This document shows positions 1 through 9,323 of a stretch of 64,000 nucleotides of DNA, one piece after another (the stretch's first letter is position 1; each line of letters opens with the position of its first letter). The stretch is taken from positions 1-64,000 of the forward strand of contig JAURXM010000076.1 of the NCBI GenBank assembly GCA_030654395.1. The letters run 5' to 3'. The notes under the pieces were generated by a model. It saw only the letters and a list, made by a program, of their open reading frames with translations, ran no database searches and had not been told where the DNA came from. Made by a program: the position numbers and the translations under genes. This DNA is from Aquabacterium sp. (lineage in GTDB: Bacteria > Pseudomonadota > Gammaproteobacteria > Burkholderiales > Burkholderiaceae_C).

Positions 1-93
1 GAGCTTATTGTCGCCAGAAAGCTTGGGCATTGCTTCTTCTCTCGCCCGCAACAGGCAAGGCATGGGTGTTTTGCTTCGTGTCCCCCGCCCGCT

Positions 94-1047
94 TTGCGGG
101 CTCCTCCTTTACCTGCGCAGAACGCACTGCCACCCCGCGTCTTGGCGACGTTAACTTTTGCGTTCGCTTTTACGCTGGTCAGTGCCGCCCACGCATTGCA
201 GTTGACCGACGACCGTGGCGTCACCGTCACGCTGCCAGCCGCACCGCAGCGCATCGTGAGCCTGTTGCCCTCGCTGACCGAAACCGTGTGCGAGTTGGGC
301 CAGTGCCAACGCTTGGTTGGTGTGGATCGCTATTCCAACTTTCCGGCTAGCGTGCAAAAGTTGCCCCAGGTCGGCGGTGGGCTGGACCCGAACATTGAGA
401 TGATCGTCGCGCTGCAACCCGATGTAGTGCTCATGGCCACCTCGTCGCGCGCGGCTGATCGGCTGCAGGCGCTGGGCATCCAGGTGGTGGCCTTGGAACC
501 CAAAACACATGCCGATGTGCAGCGCGTGATGCGCAAGCTGGGCCAGTTGCTGGAGGTGCCTGATGCAGCCCGCATTTGGCGCGCGATTGACGCTGGTGTC
601 TCGGCGGCGGCCCAGTCGCTGCCTGCCAGCGTGCGCGGTACACGGGTGTATTTTGAAATCAACCAGGGTCCGTATGCGGCGGGGGAGTCGTCCTTTATTG
701 GCGAAACGCTGACGCGCCTAGGTGCCAAAAACATCGTGCCCGCCAAGCTGGGGCCGTTTCCCAAGCTCAACCCGGAATACATCGTCCGCGCCGACCCGGA
801 CTTGATCATGATCGGCCAGCGCAGCGCCGATGGGCTGCATGCGCGCCCCGGCTGGCAAAGCATGCGGGCGCTGCGCGAGCAGCGGGTCTGCATCTTTCCG
901 CAGGGTGAAGCCGACATGCTGGTGCGCCCTGGCCCGCGCATGGCCGAGGGCGCACGCCTGATGGCCACGTGTTTGCTGGTTAAGGCACCCACGCTTGCCG
1001 CTGCGCGGGCTGCGCTGCCCTCCCAAGCTCCAGGAGCCAAGCCATGA
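94..1047 (+). CDS. btuF: Periplasmic cobalamin/metal-chelate ABC transporter substrate-binding protein (BtuF-like); start codon uncertain, frame is open to the window edge
   Basis: Signal-peptide-like N terminus followed by PQRIVSLLPSLTETVCELG and LVGVDRYSNFP...LPQVGGGLDPNIEMIVALQPDVVL, typical of helical-backbone metal receptors; sits before cobO. Confidence 0.8.
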   Translation: MRAPPLPAQNALPPRVLATLTFAFAFTLVSAAHALQLTDDRGVTVTLPAAPQRIVSLLPSLTETVCELGQCQRLVGVDRYSNFPASVQKLPQVGGGLDPNIEMIVALQPDVVLMATSSRAADRLQALGIQVVALEPKTHADVQRVMRKLGQLLEVPDAARIWRAIDAGVSAAAQSLPASVRGTRVYFEINQGPYAAGESSFIGETLTRLGAKNIVPAKLGPFPKLNPEYIVRADPDLIMIGQRSADGLHARPGWQSMRALREQRVCIFPQGEADMLVRPGPRMAEGARLMATCLLVKAPTLAAARAALPSQAPGAKP

Positions 1048-1208
1048 TGCAGGCATGCGTTCTTTCGCTGCTCTGGGCCGGTGTGCTGGGCGTACTGGCG
1101 CTGAAATACGTATTCGACGGACGCATTGCTGTCCACACCGTGCAGGGGCAGTGGATTGCGCTGCCCAAGGTCACCCCAACCTCCCAAGAGGGCTCCCATG
1201 CAGATTGA
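1044..1208 (+). CDS. Small 54-aa membrane-anchored-looking ORF overlapping btuF stop and cobO start
   Basis: My translation: MMQACVLSLLWAGVLGVLALKYVFDGRIAVHTVQGQWIALPKVTPTSQEGSHAD*; overlaps btuF stop (ATGA) and cobO ATG. Confidence 0.4.
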   Translation: MMQACVLSLLWAGVLGVLALKYVFDGRIAVHTVQGQWIALPKVTPTSQEGSHAD

Positions 1209-1767
1209 AACCCCACCCGTCGATTACGAACGGGTCGTCCCCACGGCAGAGCGCCGCGGCCTGATTCTGGTCCACACCGGAACCGGCAAGGGCAAAAGCA
1301 CCGCCGCCTTTGGGCTGGCTTTGCGTGCCCATGGCCGTGGCAAAAAAATCAAGGTTTACCAGTTCATGAAGGTGCCCACGGCACGCTTTGGTGAACACCG
1401 CTTGTTTGAGCAACTGGGTGTACCCATTGAAGGCCTGGGTGATGGCTTTAGCTGGAAGAGCCGCGACCTGGACCACTCCGCCTTACTGGCGCAAGAGGGC
1501 TGGGCCAAGGCCAGTGCCACGGTGATGGCAGGCGAGCACTTCATGGTGGTGTTGGATGAAATAATGTACCCCTTGCGTTACGGCTGGATTCCTTTGGAGC
1601 CCATCCTCACCTGCCTGCGCGATCGCCCACCCCATGTGCATGTGGTGCTTACCGGCCGCAACGCCCCGGCTGAACTGATCGAGCTGGCCGACACGGTGAC
1701 CGAGATGACACTCATCAAACACCACTTCAAGGCCGGTGTGCCCGCACAGCGCGGCATCGAAGACTGA
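1198..1767 (+). CDS. cobO: Cob(I)yrinic acid a,c-diamide adenosyltransferase
   Basis: LILVHTGTGKGKSTAAFGLALRAHGRG P-loop and VVLDEIMYPLRYGW; CobO/BtuR family. Confidence 0.95.
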   Translation: MQIETPPVDYERVVPTAERRGLILVHTGTGKGKSTAAFGLALRAHGRGKKIKVYQFMKVPTARFGEHRLFEQLGVPIEGLGDGFSWKSRDLDHSALLAQEGWAKASATVMAGEHFMVVLDEIMYPLRYGWIPLEPILTCLRDRPPHVHVVLTGRNAPAELIELADTVTEMTLIKHHFKAGVPAQRGIED

Positions 1768-1790
1768 CTATTTTTAGAAACACAATCCTT

Positions 1791-2837
1791 ATGCAAACCC
1801 GAAAAATACCCGCCACCATCGTCACCGGTTTCCTGGGCAGCGGCAAAACAACCTTGCTGCGCAACCTGCTTACCAATGCCCAAGGCCGCCGCATCGCGGT
1901 CATCGTCAATGAGTTTGGCGAGTTGGGCATCGACGGCGAACTGCTGCGCGGCTGCGGCATTGGCTGCGATGAAAACGGGGTGGAAAACGGACAGTTGTAC
2001 GAGCTGGCCAATGGCTGCCTGTGCTGCACCGTGCAGGAAGAATTTGCCCCGGTCATGGAACAACTGGCCGCCCGGCGCGACCAGATTGACTATCTGGTGA
2101 TCGAAACCTCTGGCTTGGCGTTACCCAAGCCGCTGGTGCAGGCCTTCCAGTGGCCCGCGCTGCGCAATGCCTTCACCGTGGACGCAGTCATTACCGTGGT
2201 GGACGCGCCCGCCGTGGCGGCCGGTGACTTTGCCGACGATCCGGTGGCCGTGGATGCCCAGCGCCGTGCCGACGACAACCTGGACCACGACTCGCCATTA
2301 CACGAGCTGTTTGAAGACCAACTGGCCACGGCCGATCTGGTGATCGTGCACAAGGTAGACGGCATGGATGCTGCCGCGCTGGAAGCCGTAGAAGCCACCA
2401 TCCGCGCAGAAGCCCCCGCCGGTGTGAAGCTGGTGCGCGCATCGCACGGCAACGTGCCCATGGACGTGTTGCTGGGCCTGGAGCGCGAGGTAGAAGACGT
2501 GATCGACGCCCGCAAAACCCACCACGATGCGGAAGAAGACCACGACCACGACGCTTTTGATTCCGTGTCAATTGCGCTGCAAGTGACTGACCGCGCCAAG
2601 CTTCTCACCGCGCTGGCCGCTTTGGTGCAGCGCCATGAAATTTACCGGGTCAAAGGCTTTGTCGCCGTTCCGGGGGCTGCGATGCGCCTGGTGGTGCAGG
2701 GCGTGGGCCAGCGTTTTGACAGCTATTTCGACCGCGCCTGGCGTGCAGACGAGCCGCGTCAGACGCGCTTGGTGCTGATTGGCGACCACCTTGACGCAAG
2801 CGGCCTGCAATCTGAAGTCCAAGCCGCTTTGGCTTAA
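1791..2837 (+). CDS. cobW: CobW-family GTPase (metallochaperone)
   Basis: TGFLGSGKTTLLRNLL P-loop, GCLCCTVQEEF motif, His/Asp-rich HHDAEEDHDHD. Confidence 0.95.
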   Translation: MQTRKIPATIVTGFLGSGKTTLLRNLLTNAQGRRIAVIVNEFGELGIDGELLRGCGIGCDENGVENGQLYELANGCLCCTVQEEFAPVMEQLAARRDQIDYLVIETSGLALPKPLVQAFQWPALRNAFTVDAVITVVDAPAVAAGDFADDPVAVDAQRRADDNLDHDSPLHELFEDQLATADLVIVHKVDGMDAAALEAVEATIRAEAPAGVKLVRASHGNVPMDVLLGLEREVEDVIDARKTHHDAEEDHDHDAFDSVSIALQVTDRAKLLTALAALVQRHEIYRVKGFVAVPGAAMRLVVQGVGQRFDSYFDRAWRADEPRQTRLVLIGDHLDASGLQSEVQAALA

Positions 2838-2858
2838 TCAAAAACGGCGCTCAAGCAC

Positions 2859-5800
2859 ATGCACCTGCTCTCTACCCGCCCCGGCGGCCATGTTGAAGAC
2901 GATGGCCTGGGTGTGGTGCGCGTGGCGCAAACGCCGGGCGACATTGTGGTGCTCACCGTGGCGGATACCACGCTGTCTTTGCTGGCCGAAGTCGCCAGCG
3001 GCTTGCCGGATGACTTTCCCCGTGTGCGCCTGGCCAACCTGATGTGGCTGCGCCAGCCCGCCTCGATCGACCTGTACATGGACGATGTGCTGCGCCACGC
3101 CAAAGCCATCGTTATCGAACACCTGGGCAGCCCCAGCGACTGGGCCTACATCGTGGACCAGGTCTGCGAGTCCGCGCGCACGCGCGGCCAGTGGCTGGTC
3201 ATGGTGTCGGGCGAATGTGTGGAAGACGCGCAGTTGCTCATGCGCAGCACCGCCACCAAAGACGATTGCACTCACCTGTGGCGCTGCCTGCGCGAAGGCG
3301 GGCGCGACAACGCCACCAACTTTTTCCAGCTGATTGCCCACGCCGCATTCGGCCAGGGCCAGCGCCCATTGCCTGCTGTGGTGCTGCCCGCCGCCATGCC
3401 CTACACACCCGCCGTGCCCCTGGCCCCGTGGCGTGCTGGCGCGCCCGTGGCCTTGCTGGTGTTTTACAAAGCGCATTTGCAGGCGGGCAACACGGCGGCG
3501 TTTGATGCCATGCTGGCCGCGCTGGCCGAAGAGGGCCTCAACACCCTGGCCGTGGCGCTGGACTCGCTCAAGAACCCCGGCAGCATGGCGCTGCTGCAAT
3601 CGCTAGCCCTTGAGCACAAGGTGGACGTAGTGCTCAACGCCACCAGCTTTGCCGTGGGCTCAATGGATGGCAACGACGCGGGTACCGAGGTGCTACCCGT
3701 GTTGCTGGCCGGCGATGCGCCGGTGTTGCAGCTCATCACGGCGGGCTGCACGCAAGAGCAATGGCAAGACGACCCGCACGGTCTCACGCCGCGTGACCTG
3801 GCCATGCAAATTGTGCTGCCCGAGGTGGATGGCCGCATTGGCACCCGGCCCATCAGCTTCAAGGGTTTGGCCTGGCGCTGCGAACGCGCCGAGATCGACG
3901 TGGTGCGCTACCAGCCTGAACTAGAACGTATAGCCTTTGTGGCCGCTACCGCAAGTAAATGGTGCGCATTACGCTATAAAAAAAATAGCGATAAGCGCGT
4001 GGCCCTGGTGCTGGCTAACTATCCCAACGACGACTCCCGCTTGGCCAACGGCGTGGGCCTGGACACCCCCGCATCCACCGTCGTCATCCTGCAAGCCCTG
4101 CAGGCCGTAGGTTATGCCACCGGCGATGTGCCCCCGCATGGCGACGCGCTCATGGCCGACCTGGTGCGTGGCATCACCAACAACCTGCATGCCAACGACG
4201 ACCGCCCCGCAGGCCAAAGTTTGGCCATGGCCGACTACATGCAAGACTTTGCGGCCCTGCCGCTTGAGTGCCAAGCCGCCATCAACGCGCTGTGGGGCGA
4301 GCCTGCGCAAGACCCGCTGGTGCGCGCAGGCCGCTTCATGGTGTCAGGCCAGCGCTACGGCAATGTGTTTGTGGGCAACCAGCCCGCACGCGGGCGCGAC
4401 CTGGACCTGGTCGCCACCTACCACGATGCCGACCTGGTGCCCACCCACAATTACTTGGCCTTTTACTTCTGGCTGCGCCGCGTCTACGCGGTGGACGCCG
4501 TGGTGCACGTGGGCAAGCACGGCAACCTGGAGTGGCTGCCCGGCAAAAGCGTGGCGCTGGGGGCGGCCTGCTGGCCTGATGCCATCCTGGGCCCGCTGCC
4601 GCACCTGTACCCCTTCATCGTCAACGACCCCGGCGAGGGCGCGCAGGCCAAGCGCCGCACGCAAGCCGTCATCATCGATCACCTGATGCCCGCCATGACC
4701 CGGGCCGAAACCTATGGGCCGCTGCAGCAGCTTGAAGGCCGCATGGACGAGTATTACGAGGCCCTGTCGCTCGACCCGCGCCGCGCCAAGTTGCTGCGCG
4801 CCAGCATTTTGGAGCAGGTGCTGGCAGACGGCCTGCACGCCGAGCTGGGTTTTACCAAGCCTACCGACGACACCCAGCGCGAAGCCCTGTTGCAGCGCCT
4901 GGATGCCTACCTGTGCGAAATCAAGGAATCGCAAATCCGCGATGGCTTGCACATCTTCGGCCAGTCCCCTACCGGGCGCCAGCGGGTGGACACCTTGGTG
5001 GCACTGGCCCGCTACCCCGGCGGCGCAGGTGCGGCGCAAGGCAGCCTGACGGTGGCCTTGGCGCACGACTTGGGGTTGAAAGACTTTGATGCCCTGAGCC
5101 CCGACTGGGCAGCGCCCTGGACTGGACAGCGCCCGCAGGTTTTGCAAGCCCTGAGCTTTGAGCCCTGGCGCCACGCGGGTCACACCCGCGAGCGGCTGGA
5201 GTTGCTGGCCGTGCAGTTGGTGCAGGGAGCAACTTCCATCCCCCACCCCAAACCTCCTGCGGAAGGGGAGGGTGTGGAATCCGCATTACCCGCTCCCTCT
5301 TCGGGGGAGGGCTGGGGTGGGGGCGGGCAGCCACCAGCGATGCATGCAGTCGCGAGCTGGCCCCGCACCGCCCAAGTGCTGGAGCGCCTGCACACCACAC
5401 TGGCCCCACGTCTGGATGCCTGTGGGCCCAACGAGATTGGCCAGTTGTTGCGCGGCTTGGACGGCCGCTTTATTCCCCCCGGCCCCAGCGGCGCACCGTC
5501 GCGCGGCAGGCCCGATGTGCTGCCTACCGGACGCAACTTTTATTCGGTGGACACGCGCGCCATCCCCACTCAAACCGCCTACGCCATGGGCGCCAAGGGG
5601 GCAGACCGGGTGGTAGAGCGGCACTTGCAAGACCATGGCTGCTACCCCATGGCCATGGGCCTATCGGTCTGGGGCACCAGCACCATGCGCACCGGCGGCG
5701 AAGATGTGGCCCAGGCCTTCTCACTCTTGGGCGTGCGGCCCAAGTGGGCGCCAGGCAGCAACCGCGTGGTGGACATTGAGGTCATGCCCATGAGTGTGCT

Positions 5801-6764
5801 GGGCCGCCCACGCGTGGACGTGACGCTGCGTGTGTCTGGCTTTTTCCGCGATGCGTTTCCGAATGTGATTGACCTGTTTGACACCGCCGTGCGCACGGTG
5901 GCCGCCATTACGCCTGAGGACGAGCCGGACGATGTCAACCCCATCCGCGCACGGGTGCAGCTTGATGCCGCACAGGCGCAAGCCGCAGGGCAGTCGGATG
6001 CAGAGGCCGAGCGGGCCTCCACCTGGCGCGTGTTCGGCCCCCGGCCCGGTGGCTATGGCGCAGGATTGCAGGCGTCTATCGCCAGTGGCAACTGGACCGA
6101 GCGCGCTGAGTTGGCCGAAGCCTATTTGCGCGCTGGTGCTTTCGCTTATGGGCAAGACGCCCACGGCAGCGCTGCGCCCGAGGCATTTGCCCGGCGCATC
6201 GCCGCTCTTGACGCGGTGCTGCACAACCAAGACAACCGCGAGCACGACATTCTGGATTCCGGCGATTACTACCAGTTCATGGGTGGCATGGCCGCAGCGG
6301 TAGAGCACCTCAGCGGCACGCCCGCTGCGCTGTACCACGGCGATTTCAGCGTGCCCGGCGCACCGCGCATCCGCACGCTGGGTGAAGAAGTGGCCCGCGT
6401 GGTGCGCTCCCGCGCCGTCAACCCCAAGTGGCTGGACGGCATCAAGCGCCACGGCTATAAGGGCGCGTTTGAAATGGCCGCCACGGTGGACTTTTTGTTC
6501 GCGTTTGACGCCACCACCGGCGTGGTGGGCGACCACCAGTACGCGCTGGTGGCCGATGCCTATGTGCACGACGACGCCACCCGTGCCTTTTTGCAACAGC
6601 ACAACCCGCTGGCCCTGCGCAACATCGGCGAGCGCCTGCTGGAAGCCATGGACCGTGGCCTGTGGGCCGAGCCGGGCGACCAGCGCGAACGCATTGAAGA
6701 CCATCTGCTGGCACTGGAGCAGCGCTTGGAAACATCAGACGACATATTGAAAGAAGGGGCCTAG
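2859..6764 (+). CDS. cobN: Cobaltochelatase subunit CobN
   Basis: 1301-aa CobN/BchH-like protein: VHVGKHGNLEWLPGKSVAL, GRNFYSVD, GDYYQFMGGMAAAVEHLSG. Confidence 0.97.
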   Translation: MHLLSTRPGGHVEDDGLGVVRVAQTPGDIVVLTVADTTLSLLAEVASGLPDDFPRVRLANLMWLRQPASIDLYMDDVLRHAKAIVIEHLGSPSDWAYIVDQVCESARTRGQWLVMVSGECVEDAQLLMRSTATKDDCTHLWRCLREGGRDNATNFFQLIAHAAFGQGQRPLPAVVLPAAMPYTPAVPLAPWRAGAPVALLVFYKAHLQAGNTAAFDAMLAALAEEGLNTLAVALDSLKNPGSMALLQSLALEHKVDVVLNATSFAVGSMDGNDAGTEVLPVLLAGDAPVLQLITAGCTQEQWQDDPHGLTPRDLAMQIVLPEVDGRIGTRPISFKGLAWRCERAEIDVVRYQPELERIAFVAATASKWCALRYKKNSDKRVALVLANYPNDDSRLANGVGLDTPASTVVILQALQAVGYATGDVPPHGDALMADLVRGITNNLHANDDRPAGQSLAMADYMQDFAALPLECQAAINALWGEPAQDPLVRAGRFMVSGQRYGNVFVGNQPARGRDLDLVATYHDADLVPTHNYLAFYFWLRRVYAVDAVVHVGKHGNLEWLPGKSVALGAACWPDAILGPLPHLYPFIVNDPGEGAQAKRRTQAVIIDHLMPAMTRAETYGPLQQLEGRMDEYYEALSLDPRRAKLLRASILEQVLADGLHAELGFTKPTDDTQREALLQRLDAYLCEIKESQIRDGLHIFGQSPTGRQRVDTLVALARYPGGAGAAQGSLTVALAHDLGLKDFDALSPDWAAPWTGQRPQVLQALSFEPWRHAGHTRERLELLAVQLVQGATSIPHPKPPAEGEGVESALPAPSSGEGWGGGGQPPAMHAVASWPRTAQVLERLHTTLAPRLDACGPNEIGQLLRGLDGRFIPPGPSGAPSRGRPDVLPTGRNFYSVDTRAIPTQTAYAMGAKGADRVVERHLQDHGCYPMAMGLSVWGTSTMRTGGEDVAQAFSLLGVRPKWAPGSNRVVDIEVMPMSVLGRPRVDVTLRVSGFFRDAFPNVIDLFDTAVRTVAAITPEDEPDDVNPIRARVQLDAAQAQAAGQSDAEAERASTWRVFGPRPGGYGAGLQASIASGNWTERAELAEAYLRAGAFAYGQDAHGSAAPEAFARRIAALDAVLHNQDNREHDILDSGDYYQFMGGMAAAVEHLSGTPAALYHGDFSVPGAPRIRTLGEEVARVVRSRAVNPKWLDGIKRHGYKGAFEMAATVDFLFAFDATTGVVGDHQYALVADAYVHDDATRAFLQQHNPLALRNIGERLLEAMDRGLWAEPGDQRERIEDHLLALEQRLETSDDILKEGA
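3964..3988 (+). repeat. Palindromic dispersed repeat core, copy in cobN
   Basis: GCGC-N6-CTAT-N7-ATAG (GCGCATTACGCTATAAAAAAAATAG). Confidence 0.7.
5240..5323 (+). repeat. GC-rich inverted repeat inside cobN
   Basis: CCCCCACCCCA (5240-5250) and its exact complement TGGGGTGGGGG (5313-5323), with secondary hairpins between. Confidence 0.75.
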
Positions 6765-6767
6765 GCC

Positions 6768-7856
6768 ATGCGTACTGTTGAAGCCGCCGCACGGTTGGCA
6801 TTCCCATTCACCGCCCTGGTCGGCCAGCCGCTGCTGCAGCGTGCCCTGCTGTTGGTGGCAATCGACCCGCGCATCGGCGGCGTGCTGGTCAGCGGCCCAC
6901 GCGGCACGGCCAAATCCACGGCAGCACGGGCGCTGGCGGCCTTGCTGCCCCATACCCCCTTAGCCGCGCCGTTTGTGACCCTGCCGCTGGCGGCCAGCCT
7001 GGAGCAACTGGTGGGCACCTTGAACGTGGAAGCCGTGCTGGTTGAAGGCCAACTGCGCCTTGCACCGGGCCTGGTGGCGCGCGCCCACAATGGCGTGCTG
7101 TACGTGGATGAGGTTAATTTGCTGCCCGATGCGCTGGTAGACGCGCTGCTGGATGTCGCTGCCAGCGGCATCAACACGGTAGAGCGCGACGGCATCTCGC
7201 AGCAGCATGCCGCACGGTTCGCGTTGGTGGGCACCATGAACCCCGAAGAAGGCGAACTGCGGCCCCAACTGCTGGACCGTTTTGGCCTGTCGGTGGTGCT
7301 GGGCAACCCCTTGGACCCTCAGCAGCGGCTCGACATTTTGCGTACCCGGCTCGCCTTCGACGAAGACCCGCAGGCTTTGACGGCATTGCACGCGGCCCGG
7401 CTAGCCCCGTTGGCTGCAACCGTGGTCGCAGCGCGTGCCGCACTGCCCAGTCTGGTGTGGCCGGATGCCGTGCTGCAACACGCCGCCGCACTCGCAGTGG
7501 CCGCTGGTGTGGATGGCATGCGTGCCGACCTGGTGATGCTGCGCGCCGCACGCGCCCTGGCCGCGCTGGAAGGCCGCAATGCCCTGACCCCGCAAGACGT
7601 GGATGCTGTGGCGGAACTGGCGCTGGCGCACCGCCGCACGCTGGAGCCATCCGCTAACGACAGAACCAACGATAAGCCCAACGGTAGCGCCAATAACAAC
7701 AGTAATAACAACCGCAATAGCAACACTGGCCCGCGCAAAGACCCGCCACCCGCTTCAACCCCCATCCGAGAAGGCGATTGGGGTGCGTTGCCGCCCATAC
7801 CCACACCCACCACGCGGGTGCTGTCCACAGGAGCCTGGCCCGCAAAAAAAGCCTGA
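6768..7856 (+). CDS. AAA ATPase, magnesium-chelatase ChlI-like (cobaltochelatase partner)
   Basis: Walker-like GPRGTAKSTAARALA, LYVDEVNLLPDALVDALLDVAASG, GTMNPEEGELRPQLLDRFGL; follows cobN. Confidence 0.9.
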   Translation: MRTVEAAARLAFPFTALVGQPLLQRALLLVAIDPRIGGVLVSGPRGTAKSTAARALAALLPHTPLAAPFVTLPLAASLEQLVGTLNVEAVLVEGQLRLAPGLVARAHNGVLYVDEVNLLPDALVDALLDVAASGINTVERDGISQQHAARFALVGTMNPEEGELRPQLLDRFGLSVVLGNPLDPQQRLDILRTRLAFDEDPQALTALHAARLAPLAATVVAARAALPSLVWPDAVLQHAAALAVAAGVDGMRADLVMLRAARALAALEGRNALTPQDVDAVAELALAHRRTLEPSANDRTNDKPNGSANNNSNNNRNSNTGPRKDPPPASTPIREGDWGALPPIPTPTTRVLSTGAWPAKKA

Positions 7857-7915
7857 GCCACCGCATCCGCCAGCCGCCTACATCGGCTGGCAGTGTGCGG
7901 TGGCGCAACCCCCCC

Positions 7916-8554
7916 ATGCAGACACCACCCCCTCTCAAACCCGCTGTGAAAACGGGGGCTGACAGCCCCGCGATTGCCTGGCTGCGCACCCTGCTGGCCA
8001 AAGGCCCACGCCCGCTCCAACGCGAGCACCTGCGCTACCAACCGCAGGCGGTGGCTGCACCGCGCTTGCATCTGATCGTGCTGGACACCTCGGGTTCAAT
8101 GCGCCAAGGTGGCCAAGGTGGTCGCCTGGCGCTGGCCAAAGGCCATGCAACCCGCCTGATCGAGCAGGCTGCGCGTGCTGGAGACCATGTCGGCCTGCTG
8201 TGTTTTGGGGGCAGCGGTGTGCAGCTGGTGCTGCCGATTGGGCCGGCGAGGGCCGCCGGTGCCGCACGGGTTCGCCAATGCGGCGGCGGCGGCGGCACAC
8301 CGCTGCGCCAGGCCTTGGCGGTGGCCAATAACTTGTTGGCGCAGGCCCGTAGGCGCGGTAGCAGTGGCCCGGCCTGGTTGTGGCTGTTGACCGATGGTCG
8401 CACCCTGGAGCAGCCCGCTGCGCCCAAGGGGGTGGAACACGCGGTGGTGCTGGATTTTGACGACCGGTCGCCTGCATCACGCGCTAGTGGCCGCTGTGCC
8501 GCCTGGGCCGCCCGCTGGGGCGCGGAGTACCGTTTGGCCAGTTCGGCCGCGTGA
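7916..8554 (+). CDS. VWA-domain ChlD-like chelatase subunit
   Basis: MIDAS motif DTSGSM, GGGTPLRQAL, LLTDGRT; follows the ChlI-like gene. Start chosen at 7916, in frame with ORF 7778. Confidence 0.85.
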   Translation: MQTPPPLKPAVKTGADSPAIAWLRTLLAKGPRPLQREHLRYQPQAVAAPRLHLIVLDTSGSMRQGGQGGRLALAKGHATRLIEQAARAGDHVGLLCFGGSGVQLVLPIGPARAAGAARVRQCGGGGGTPLRQALAVANNLLAQARRRGSSGPAWLWLLTDGRTLEQPAAPKGVEHAVVLDFDDRSPASRASGRCAAWAARWGAEYRLASSAA

Positions 8555-8591
8555 CCCCAGTTTTTTTATGCCACACAAATGCACCCTTTAC

Positions 8592-9026
8592 ATGAGCGAC
8601 TCTGATTTTTTCCTTGGCACAGGGGTGGCCGTTGCCACCGAAATCGTCGTCTGCACCACGTGCCGACCCGCCGGTGCATCGCGCGACCTGCCTGCTGCGG
8701 GCGAGTCGCTGCTAGAAGCCGTGCAGGCCGCCACCTGGGACCTGGATGCGGCACTTCAGGCCCGTATTCGGGTGCGTGGCCAAGCCTGCATGAGCGGGTG
8801 CTCACGGGCCTGTACCATTGCGATCCAGGCACCGGGCAAGTTCACCTATTATTTTGGCGATCTGGCTGCCGATGAGACCACCGGCGCCGAGGTGCTGGCC
8901 TGCGCCCAGCTACACGCGTACAGTACGGACGGTAATTTGCTGCGCAAAGAGCGGCCCGAACGCCTGCGTAGCGGTATATTGGCCCGATTGCCCCCGCTTG
9001 TTACCATTGAACCCACTGGGCCTTGA
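8592..9026 (+). CDS. DUF1636-family metal-binding protein
   Basis: VVCTTCRPAG ... GQACMSGCSRACTIAIQAPGKFTYYFGDL; alternative start at 8568. Confidence 0.75.
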   Translation: MSDSDFFLGTGVAVATEIVVCTTCRPAGASRDLPAAGESLLEAVQAATWDLDAALQARIRVRGQACMSGCSRACTIAIQAPGKFTYYFGDLAADETTGAEVLACAQLHAYSTDGNLLRKERPERLRSGILARLPPLVTIEPTGP

Positions 9027-9095
9027 ATCGTTTTTCCGTAGTGCATCCGTAGTCCCAAGGGTGCACCTCATTTGTTTTTTTAAAAGGAGTCCTTC

Positions 9096-9299
9096 ATGCA
9101 TTCATCTACCACCACCGCCGCTAACACTGCCACCGAACTGCCCCGCACCTCCAGCGCGGTGCACAGCCTTTTGTTGCAGCTTGCCGCCGGTGCCGCCCTT
9201 GGCATGGTCGTGTTCTACGGCGTGGCATTTTCCGAAAGCCCGCTGGCACACAACGCCGCGCACGACGTGCGCCACATCACCGTGAAACCCTGTCATTGA
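9096..9299 (+). CDS. cbtB: Cobalt transporter subunit CbtB
   Basis: Single TM helix, His-containing C terminus (HNAAHDVRHITVKPCH), directly upstream of cbtA. Confidence 0.85.
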   Translation: MHSSTTTAANTATELPRTSSAVHSLLLQLAAGAALGMVVFYGVAFSESPLAHNAAHDVRHITVKPCH

Positions 9300-9323
9300 G
9301 TTGATTTTTCCCGAGAGCTTTTC

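Noticed and set aside
330-1199. 289-aa minus-strand ORF antisense to btuF
   Set aside because: High-GC antisense shadow of a recognised gene; no recognisable motif.
4344-5246. 300-aa antisense ORF within cobN and similar antisense ORFs throughout the window
   Set aside because: Codon-bias shadows of the sense genes; no independent support.
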